Assembly (NCBI GenBank): GCA_013139755.1
Contig: WTAG01000381.1
Coordinates: forward strand, 1 to 5,115
DNA length: 5,115 nt
Direction of reading: 5' to 3'
From: Methylomarinum sp.
Lineage (GTDB): Bacteria > Pseudomonadota > Gammaproteobacteria > Methylococcales > Methylomonadaceae
Part shown: piece by piece, positions 1-5,115 of the stretch
Layout: every line of letters begins with the position of its first letter
Numbering within the stretch: position 1 is the stretch's first letter
Program-made: the position numbers and the translations under genes
The notes under the pieces: model-generated
The model's input: only the letters and a program-made list of their open reading frames with translations
Told to the model about the DNA's origin: nothing
The model's database searches: none

Positions 1-102
1 AAGCCTTGTTGGAATTGGATACGGTTCATGGCCATGACAGTTCCTCTTTGGTGGGTATATTTAGGTCAGTATGCGCTTTATACTTGGGGAAATCTGGTTT
101 AG
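1..102 (+). CDS. C-terminal end of an unidentified, probably membrane-associated protein (5' end outside window)
   Basis: Frame 1 of the plus strand is open from the left edge to a TAG at 100-102, giving 33 residues with no start needed inside the window. The peptide begins KPCWNWIRF and continues with a hydrophobic, aromatic stretch (AMTVPLWWVYLGQYALYTW), then ends GNLV. Five tryptophans and three tyrosines in 33 residues, with an Arg just before the hydrophobic run, look like the last transmembrane or membrane-facing segment of a real protein rather than chance. It would be convergent with the ligase-like gene, with 13 bases between the two stop codons. I do not recognise the family. Position next to a polysaccharide operon suggests an envelope or glycan gene, but that is inference. 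The main alternative is a chance open frame, since only about 100 bases are visible. Confidence 0.5.
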   Translation, partial: KPCWNWIRFMAMTVPLWWVYLGQYALYTWGNLV

Positions 103-115
103 CTGAAGAATCTTT

Positions 116-1366
116 CTAATCAGGAAATACTTTATCATCTCTAGTCGTCGGTGTGTTGATAAGCGATAATTCTTCTAATGCAACTTTTTTAATTAATACC
201 GACATAAAAATCAAGTGGTAAAGAATATCCCAATAAGATAAGCCTAGAAATAACCCTCCAACCATATAAGTTATTAACGCGGCTCTAAACATAAAACAAT
301 AATTTTCTACCCACTCCATGCCTTCAATACCTTTTGTTTTCTTTGGTAATGAAGTTAGGCTGATTAAAGTTCCAATAATGAGTGTTAGCCACATGGCAAA
401 GGCAATAAAGCCATGCTCAGCAAACATTTCAACATAAGCACTATGCCACTCTCTTTCTGTTACCCAATGCCAGCCTTCGAACCCACTACCTGTAAAAGGA
501 TGATCTAGTGTGAAATTCCAGCCGTCTTTCCACGCTCTTATTCTGCTCATGGCGGATTCATCTGTATGAGACTCAATTCCACTCATTCGTCCAAACCATT
601 CGTCAGGCAATAAATCTACAGCAAAATAGCCTCCAATTAGCATAAGAGGAAAAGTCATCAATTTTTGTTTACTATTCCACAGCAAAATAAATAACAAAAC
701 GCCCATTGCAAGTAAAGCTCCTCTTGACCAAGAGGAGAGGGAAGAAATGAAACTAAGAGGAATGGCAGCCGTCAAGCCCATTTTTATTTTTTTATTTTTC
801 GTTTCTCTATACCAGATAATCAATAATGGAATGTTGATAAGAGTAGCTAGGGCAAATTGATTGTTGTCGTAGAACTGAGTTCCAGAAGGCCCGTACACTC
901 GGTAGCTAAAGCCATGAAGAGCAGCAAATACACCACCTTTTGACGCGATTATGCCAATTGATGCGGCAACGGTGATGACCAGATAGTAAAGCTTTTCTTT
1001 AGTATTGATAAGAATTAGAGTGAAAAGATATGGCAAATATATTTTTGCCGTTAACCAGAGTTTAGGCCAGGCATAATAAGGAACTGTTGCTTGCGTTGTT
1101 GTAAAAATAAAATAAATATATAAACAAATAAATAAAGGTATGCGCCAGTCTTTAGGTAATGCCTGTTTATCTTTAGTAAATAAAGTTCTTGTTGCAACAA
1201 TCAAAAAAAGAATCTGATAAGCTGGTAAGGTACGCGCAAACCCCCAAGAGTAAGAATGGGGGTTCAGGTAGCTGAAAACAGCCAAGGCAAGAACGCCATG
1301 CCAAGGGACTCGAAAAGCCGCGATAAAGCAACCTATTAAAAATGCTAAAACAACAAGATCACGCAT
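116..1366 (-). CDS. O-antigen ligase/polymerase-like membrane protein, resembling the exosortase A-associated O-glycosylation ligase family
   Basis: This 416-residue polytopic inner-membrane protein has hydrophobic segments at roughly residues 4-18, 22-34, 48-60, 76-90, 110-120, 126-141, 170-185, 197-210, 216-230, 238-250, 318-338, 358-376 and 380-392. The largest polar loop, about 251-317, should be periplasmic. Motifs include GPSGTQFYDNNQFAL (159-173), SWSRGALLA (212-220), SRIRAWKDGW (274-283) followed by HPFTGSGFEGW (289-299), and HSAYVEMFAEHGF (308-320). The loop with G.GFE and a following His-rich H.AY.E..AEHG element is the hallmark of the Wzy/WaaL-type superfamily. The N-terminus (MRDLVVLAFL, then PWHGVLALAVFSYLNPH) and the DNNQFAL motif match my memory of the putative O-glycosylation ligase of XrtA systems (TIGR03097). 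Its role would be glycan polymerisation or transfer from undecaprenyl-PP at the periplasmic face; substrate is unknown. The start is secure: the in-frame TGA 54 bases upstream is followed by no other start codon. No Shine-Dalgarno is visible. It is the last gene of the operon and looks full length. Confidence 0.87.
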   Translation of the reverse strand: MRDLVVLAFLIGCFIAAFRVPWHGVLALAVFSYLNPHSYSWGFARTLPAYQILFLIVATRTLFTKDKQALPKDWRIPLFICLYIYFIFTTTQATVPYYAWPKLWLTAKIYLPYLFTLILINTKEKLYYLVITVAASIGIIASKGGVFAALHGFSYRVYGPSGTQFYDNNQFALATLINIPLLIIWYRETKNKKIKMGLTAAIPLSFISSLSSWSRGALLAMGVLLFILLWNSKQKLMTFPLMLIGGYFAVDLLPDEWFGRMSGIESHTDESAMSRIRAWKDGWNFTLDHPFTGSGFEGWHWVTEREWHSAYVEMFAEHGFIAFAMWLTLIIGTLISLTSLPKKTKGIEGMEWVENYCFMFRAALITYMVGGLFLGLSYWDILYHLIFMSVLIKKVALEELSLINTPTTRDDKVFPD

Positions 1367-1421
1367 ATTACAAGTAGGTAAAGTTTGATAATTGAAGTGG
1401 GTAGTTGAGTTAACAAGTCAA

Positions 1422-2363
1422 TTATTTATTGATCGATTCTCTTAGTCCTACAATTTCACCTAATGTAGAGGCAATACGCATAGCATAAAAGCGTGTTTTT
1501 TGTAGATTTAAAGAAAATAAAAAATGGCCAGTATAACTAAATAGTTTACGCCATAAATAAAGAGGCACTGGCTGAGAGTTTGGGTGTTTAGTTTTGGTTA
1601 AAGAGCGGGTTCGTTGAAAGCTCTTGCGCACGAGATAGTTGAACTTTAGACGCTCTTCATCAACATAATGGTATTGAATAATTCCAGGGACATATTGGAT
1701 AGTTAAATTAGCTTTCAATACTCTAAGGATAAAGTCACTATCTTCACTACCTGACAAATTATGTCCTTTTGGTCCTAGCTCAGTAGAAAAATGGCCTACT
1801 TGATTGAAAACATTTCTATTTACAATTAAATTACCTCCACCAGGAAGCTTTACACCATGTTTGACGAGCATAGGCTGAGTACCTAGTTCAAAATGAGGAA
1901 TAGGTAATGGATAAATTTTGTATTGTCCCTGATCGTGAATCCATTCGGGTTCTTGGCTTGTCCAATCAGGAATAATTTGGCCGCAGAAAATAGAAATATC
2001 AGGTTGAGATTTAATGGCATTGATAACGGTGCAAAAATAATGCTTATCAACACGATGGTCGTCATCAATAAAACAGATATAACCCTCATTAATTAGGTTT
2101 ACAGCACGAATAAGAGCGTGTGATTTACCTGGAATAGGCTCCTCTTCAAAATAAATAGGAGGCAGTATATTTTTTTCTTTATATAACTGTAATTTATGTA
2201 ACGTGTCATCCGAACAAGCATTAGCTATGACTAATAGACTAAGATTAATGTCAGTCAAACAGTGTGCATGGTTAATTGAATGGATTGTTTGTAATAATAG
2301 GTCGGAGCGATTGTGAGTACAAATGACTATAGTTATATTTTGTAGTATTACATTCGATTCCAT
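1422..2363 (-). CDS. Family 2 glycosyltransferase (GT-A fold)
   Basis: A 313-residue, apparently cytosolic or membrane-peripheral glycosyltransferase that should move a sugar from a nucleotide-sugar donor onto a growing surface glycan. The N-terminal nucleotide-binding half begins ITIVICTHNRSDLL (10-23) and continues with VIANACSDDT (45-54), PGKSHAL (78-84) and the metal/nucleotide-binding FIDDDHRV (98-105; acidic residues D100-D102). The acceptor half has PGGGNLIV (174-181), VGHFSTELGPKG (189-200) and SGSEDSDF (204-211), whose acidic ED pair is the usual catalytic-base region, then a basic C-terminal region with RKSFQRTRS. Length fits a single-domain GT2. It starts 17 bases after the TPR gene stops, with only a weak GAG as ribosome site, and ends 55 bases before the ligase gene. 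It shares motif order and spacing with the glycosyltransferase at the right edge, so the two are probably paralogues with different donors or acceptors. Donor and linkage cannot be read from sequence. Confidence 0.92.
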   Translation of the reverse strand: MESNVILQNITIVICTHNRSDLLLQTIHSINHAHCLTDINLSLLVIANACSDDTLHKLQLYKEKNILPPIYFEEEPIPGKSHALIRAVNLINEGYICFIDDDHRVDKHYFCTVINAIKSQPDISIFCGQIIPDWTSQEPEWIHDQGQYKIYPLPIPHFELGTQPMLVKHGVKLPGGGNLIVNRNVFNQVGHFSTELGPKGHNLSGSEDSDFILRVLKANLTIQYVPGIIQYHYVDEERLKFNYLVRKSFQRTRSLTKTKHPNSQPVPLYLWRKLFSYTGHFLFSLNLQKTRFYAMRIASTLGEIVGLRESINK

Positions 2364-2380
2364 ATATTGTATTGCTCGTA

Positions 2381-2914
2381 TTATTTTTGTAATGCTTTTA
2401 GCCGCTTTTTAAGAGACTTTGAGTTAGGCGAATATTTTAATCCTAATTTAAGAGTTTCAATAGCATTGTCTTTTTGTTTTAGTGAGATGTAGTATTCGGA
2501 AAGTTTTTTATAAGCTTGAACGTATGTATTTTTTAATTGAATTGCCTTGTTATATTCAGTCAGTGCTTCAGCGATCTTGCCTGATTTACCTAAAGCTTCG
2601 GCTTTATATAAACTAGTGGCTGGGAGTAATACATGCTGGCTAGTTGAATGGCCTTGGACATATCCAAATTCTTGGACTGCAGTTTCATAATTCTTTCGTA
2701 CTATGGCTTTCATGCCATGGCAAAAATGCTGGGTATGTTCTCCAGGCATGGTGATGTTTTTTTTAAGATCTTTGGCATCCGCTTGAAAGTTCTGTATGGA
2801 TAGACCCCGGCAAAAAGGCGGCATTTGCATGATTTCAGCTCTAGAAACAGCATATTCAGCAAAAGATAATTTACTGAATATGAGCATAGTGAATAAGATA
2901 ATAAATTTTTTCAT
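2381..2914 (-). CDS. Secreted TPR-repeat protein with two conserved-looking cysteines
   Basis: This 177-residue protein has a clear Sec signal peptide: MKK, a hydrophobic core (residues 4-12) and a probable signal peptidase I site after SFA (19/20), placing it in the periplasm or outer envelope. The mature N-terminal part contains MPPFCRG (C35) and QHFCHGM (C65), an even pair that could form a disulfide. Residues from about 66 to 165 are helical with TPR signatures: NYETAVQEFGYV, then LYKAEALGKSGKIAEALTEY (102-121) and AYKKLSEYYISLKQKDNAIE (134-153), the last ending with a capping YSPNSKSLKKRL. The PPFC...HFCHG arrangement followed by TPRs recalls small TPR proteins that I associate with proteobacterial polysaccharide loci. 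It probably serves as a protein-protein scaffold for export or assembly; it has no catalytic motif. Its ATG overlaps the sulfotransferase stop (ATGA at 2911-2914) and has a good Shine-Dalgarno, AAGGAAG at 2920-2926, five bases upstream, lying inside the sulfotransferase 3' end. Confidence 0.85.
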   Translation of the reverse strand: MKKFIILFTMLIFSKLSFAEYAVSRAEIMQMPPFCRGLSIQNFQADAKDLKKNITMPGEHTQHFCHGMKAIVRKNYETAVQEFGYVQGHSTSQHVLLPATSLYKAEALGKSGKIAEALTEYNKAIQLKNTYVQAYKKLSEYYISLKQKDNAIETLKLGLKYSPNSKSLKKRLKALQK

Positions 2915-3861
2915 TGTTTCTTCCTTTTAATAAAAAAGTTACGATATTTTTTCAAAATAATATTGTGCAGTCTCCACCATGCTTTAATAGGTAGAAGTAT
3001 CGGTTTTGCAGTAGTAATTAGTGGATAACCACATTGTTTAAGTGTATTGCCAACGGCCCCCTCAAACAACGCGATTTGTCGATGTGTCATTTTGCTACGC
3101 CACTTCTCGCTGTTAGAATTCTGTATTGGTTGCTGGAGTAAAGGCGTCTTACCGGCTTCGCCCGACTTTTTAAAGTTTACCAGACCATCACTATACGGTT
3201 CATTTAGAAATTTACACACGCCTTGCATGACCACTTTTGGGGTTTCAAGTAAGTCTTCATAGCGAATTTCATGATAGATTTTATTGCCTAATTCCGCTCC
3301 CATTTGCCGACCAAGCTCTACATATATCTCCCAATACTTTGCTGCAAAAAAAGTATTATATACACCAAAATCATGTTTTCTTTCAAACATAGATAACGCA
3401 CAGTCTCGGCCATCACGTATTAAATGAATAAATTGGGCATTAGGAAACATCTCTAAAATTGTTTTCATATGCAAAACATAATAGGGTGTTTTATCTCCCC
3501 ATCGTGATTTTCCTTCTCCGGTAGCATTTTTTTCAAACAGTCCCGCAATCAACAAGGCTATTGTATTGCGTTTTTCTTTTTTAAATTCATTTGTTAAGCG
3601 TTCAATATCAAATTTAATACCGTGAATATCTGTATCTAAAAAATCAGCACTTTGTTTATACATAGCCTCTAGTACTTTTCGTATATTTTTTTCATCATTT
3701 AAATCACCAAATGATTCAACATTACGAAATAAAGGAATAAAAAAATGAGACTCACCCGTAGGAAGTGAAATGCTGGGGTGTGATCTCAGCATATACTGAA
3801 ATAAGGTAGTGCCAGACCTAGGGGCACCAACGATAAAAATAGGCGAAGATGAAATATTCAT
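2911..3861 (-). CDS. PAPS-dependent sulfotransferase
   Basis: This 316-residue protein should transfer a sulfuryl group from PAPS to a hydroxyl or amino group, most plausibly on the operon's glycan. The 5'-phosphosulfate loop is textbook: IFIVGAPRSGTTLFQYML (8-25; R15, S16, G17, T18, T19), followed by HPSISLPTGESHFF with E37 and H39. The 3'-phosphate-binding segment is FIHLIRDGRDCALSMFERK (144-162; R149 and S157). Other family markers are SRWGDKTP (119-126), IRYEDLLETP (199-208) and SEKWRSKMTHRQIALFE (251-267). These place it in the bacterial sulfotransferase group of Sulfotransfer_1/3 type (the G.PRSGTTL group). The C-terminus from 292 onward is basic and aromatic (KAWWRLHN, then KKYRNFFIKRKKQ) and may touch the membrane. 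There is no signal peptide, so it acts in the cytosol. The start overlaps the deacetylase stop by ATGA (3858-3861), with no strong ribosome site, suggesting coupled reinitiation. Acceptor is unknown; protein-tyrosine sulfation is a less likely alternative. Confidence 0.93.
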   Translation of the reverse strand: MNISSSPIFIVGAPRSGTTLFQYMLRSHPSISLPTGESHFFIPLFRNVESFGDLNDEKNIRKVLEAMYKQSADFLDTDIHGIKFDIERLTNEFKKEKRNTIALLIAGLFEKNATGEGKSRWGDKTPYYVLHMKTILEMFPNAQFIHLIRDGRDCALSMFERKHDFGVYNTFFAAKYWEIYVELGRQMGAELGNKIYHEIRYEDLLETPKVVMQGVCKFLNEPYSDGLVNFKKSGEAGKTPLLQQPIQNSNSEKWRSKMTHRQIALFEGAVGNTLKQCGYPLITTAKPILLPIKAWWRLHNIILKKYRNFFIKRKKQ

Positions 3862-4187
3862 AACTTTAGGATATAGATAATATGTTTTTTACTATCGAAA
3901 TATAGAGCTGAAAGTTTGAGCAATAGATAAGGTATTCCTGTTTCATTTTGATTTAAATACGCATAACCATGCTGTGAAATTTCAATCCAATTGTTTTTTT
4001 CAGCATGTATTAAATGTTCGGCTTTTTTCTCATTTAAAGCATGAAGTTGACCATCAATCTCTTTATATGGGATAACAGCGAAATTTATTTTGACAGCATA
4101 GCGTTTGCAAATTTCAATGATATTTTTTTCTAATAGATGATCGCTAGTGAATGAAGGATCATCAAACCTGAAGGCGATTTTTATCAT
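3858..4187 (-). CDS. Truncated polysaccharide deacetylase-like protein (NodB-type N-terminal half)
   Basis: A 109-residue product resembling the first part of NodB-type (carbohydrate esterase 4-like) deacetylases that begin with an FRFDDPS motif. Visible are MIKIAFRFDDPSFTSDH (1-17), with the paired aspartates D9 and D10 of the catalytic/metal motif, a helix (18-30), the second strand KINFAVIPY (33-41) and the third-strand segment WIEISQHGYAYL (67-78). H73 fits the first histidine of the second metal motif, but where a second histidine would be expected four residues on there is Y77 (codon TAT at 3957-3959). After NETGIP (81-86) recognisable similarity ends and a Leu/Lys/Ile-rich tail runs to the stop. 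Only about 95 bases remain to the sulfotransferase start, so the C-terminal catalytic half is absent. I place the start at 4187, where the ATG overlaps the upstream stop (ATGA at 4184-4187) and the conserved motif begins; a longer in-frame start at 4229 would lie inside the upstream gene. Probably inactive, or a non-catalytic remnant. Family identification is from memory of motifs. Confidence 0.72.
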   Translation of the reverse strand: MIKIAFRFDDPSFTSDHLLEKNIIEICKRYAVKINFAVIPYKEIDGQLHALNEKKAEHLIHAEKNNWIEISQHGYAYLNQNETGIPYLLLKLSALYFDSKKHIIYILKL

Positions 4188-5115
4188 TGCTTTATCTGTT
4201 TGTTGTGGAAAGAACAAACCATCCCCCAAAAATAAAAAACATTCATTAACTGTCTCATTGAATAATTGGGACCTTTAGTGATAACGATCAATAGATAACG
4301 CCAAATAGCTCGAAATAATTGAGGAAAAAGAAACAGAGGCGTACCTAATAAGCGTCGTTTATAGGTGCTATTATCTTGATTAGCTCTTAAGGCGCCAGCA
4401 TTATTATGTAAGTCTAGGAAAAATTGCTTTTTCAACTGGTGGGACAAAATTTTATGGAAGACCAGTGCATCAGGGTGATAGTAAAACACTCCGCCCTTGG
4501 CTGCTAATCGATGAAAAAAATCAGTTTCTTCTCCTTTAAAAAGTTCTTCCTTTATTAGTCCTGTGCCCTTGCGCCCCATTTCGACATTAAAATGACCAAT
4601 TAAACTAATAACTCGTTTGTGGATGGCCATATTGCCACCAAATGGGAATTCCTTAATACCATCCATTTGATGAGCCTGAGTACCAAAGTCTTGATGCCCT
4701 AAAAAACCATACATATCGGGAGTAATCCAAGCAGGTAATGAAGAAGGGCTTTCGATATGAATTCTGCCGCCAACCGCATCACAATCATATTCTTTAAAAG
4801 TAGAAACAATAGATTGCAGCCATTTTTCTGTCACTCGAATATCATCATCAATAAAAATTAGATAAGTTCCTTTGGCTTCTTCGATACCTTTGTTTCTTGC
4901 ATAAGATAAACCTTGCTCAGGTTCAAAAATATAACGAATATTTAAAGAAGAGTGCTGTCTACGATCTTCAATTGTTTTTTTTGTATTATCCGATGAATTA
5001 TTATCAACTAGCAGCACCTCCCATTGAATAGGCATCGACAGTGCTTGTCTTTCCAAGCAAGAAAAACATTCAGCTAAATTTTCACTGCGGTTATATGAAC
5101 AGATAATGATACTGA
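4184..5115 (-). CDS. Family 2 glycosyltransferase (5' end beyond the right edge)
   Basis: The frame is open to the right edge, so the gene starts outside the window; 309 residues are visible. The first visible residues, SIIICSYNRSENLAEC, are the standard GT2 first strand, so only a few residues should be missing. Further motifs, counted from the first visible residue: VLLVDNNSSDNT (33-44), EPEQGLSYARNKG (65-77), LIFIDDDIRV (85-94; the DDD nucleotide-sugar/metal site at 89-91), FPFGGNMAI (156-164), IGHFNVEMGRKG (172-183), KGEETDFFHR (193-202; acidic catalytic-base region) and DALVFHKI (215-222). The C-terminus has a basic and hydrophobic tract (LFRAIWRYLLIVIT), which suggests membrane association. 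Starting the protein at the TTG at 5056 would lose the conserved first strand, so that is not the start. It ends in an ATGA overlap with the deacetylase-like gene. Donor and linkage are unknown. It is the nearest relative in the window of the other glycosyltransferase. Confidence 0.92.
   Translation of the reverse strand, partial: SIIICSYNRSENLAECFSCLERQALSMPIQWEVLLVDNNSSDNTKKTIEDRRQHSSLNIRYIFEPEQGLSYARNKGIEEAKGTYLIFIDDDIRVTEKWLQSIVSTFKEYDCDAVGGRIHIESPSSLPAWITPDMYGFLGHQDFGTQAHQMDGIKEFPFGGNMAIHKRVISLIGHFNVEMGRKGTGLIKEELFKGEETDFFHRLAAKGGVFYYHPDALVFHKILSHQLKKQFFLDLHNNAGALRANQDNSTYKRRLLGTPLFLFPQLFRAIWRYLLIVITKGPNYSMRQLMNVFYFWGMVCSFHNKQIKQ

Noticed and set aside
1367..1421. A promoter for the ligase gene in the 55-base gap
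   Set aside because: A TTGACT on the minus strand resembles a -35 box, but no convincing -10 box lies at a 16-18 base spacing, so I did not annotate one.
1883..2089. A 68-codon minus-strand open frame inside the second glycosyltransferase
   Set aside because: It lies wholly within a strongly supported GT2 gene in another frame, encodes a low-complexity Leu/Ile-rich peptide, and has no recognisable motif or ribosome site.
3047..3262. A 71-codon plus-strand open frame opposite the sulfotransferase
   Set aside because: It is antisense to conserved sulfotransferase codons, and its product has no recognisable motif.
4188..4229. A longer start for the deacetylase-like gene at 4229
   Set aside because: It would add 14 residues (MGDGLFFPQQTDKA) encoded within the glycosyltransferase 3' end. 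The ATG at 4187 directly precedes the conserved IKIAFRFDD strand and forms the ATGA overlap used at the other junctions.
5054..5056. TTG start for the right-edge glycosyltransferase
   Set aside because: The frame stays open to the window edge and encodes the conserved GT2 first strand (SIIICSYNR) upstream of this codon, so the true start lies beyond 5115.

Overview
The window is an AT-rich piece of bacterial surface-polysaccharide cluster. It holds one tightly packed minus-strand gene train, which covers nearly everything from the right edge down to base 116, and the tail of a probable convergent plus-strand gene at the left edge. A Gram-negative proteobacterium is most likely. The last gene resembles the O-antigen-ligase-like proteins of exosortase A (XrtA/EpsH, PEP-CTERM) loci, and one product has a Sec signal peptide followed by a TPR domain. 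No exosortase, PEP-CTERM protein or other marker of that system lies in the window, so the XrtA link is an inference from one gene family.

Reading in the direction of transcription (right to left), the order is: a family 2 glycosyltransferase cut by the right edge (4184-5115); a short, apparently truncated NodB-like polysaccharide deacetylase (3858-4187); a PAPS-type sulfotransferase (2911-3861); a secreted TPR protein (2381-2914); a second family 2 glycosyltransferase (1422-2363); and a multi-spanning O-antigen-ligase/polymerase-like membrane protein (116-1366). The first three junctions are all four-base ATGA overlaps, the next gap is 17 bases and the last 55 bases, so this looks like a single transcription unit. 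No promoter is evident in the window, and the operon probably starts beyond the right edge.

As a pathway, the two glycosyltransferases would add sugars to a lipid-linked or growing glycan on the cytoplasmic side. The sulfotransferase would sulfate the glycan (or less likely a protein), and the ligase-like protein would polymerise or transfer the finished glycan at the periplasmic face. The TPR protein would act in the periplasm or envelope as a scaffold. The deacetylase fragment keeps the N-terminal metal-site motif, but about half of the catalytic domain is physically absent and a likely metal-ligand histidine is replaced by tyrosine. It is still stitched into the operon by overlaps on both sides.

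The points most worth a second look are the shortened deacetylase, the sulfotransferase inside an otherwise ligase-type glycan operon, the pair of related glycosyltransferases, and the unassigned Trp/Tyr-rich C-terminus at bases 1-102. I see no RNA gene, mobile element, CRISPR array or tandem repeat.
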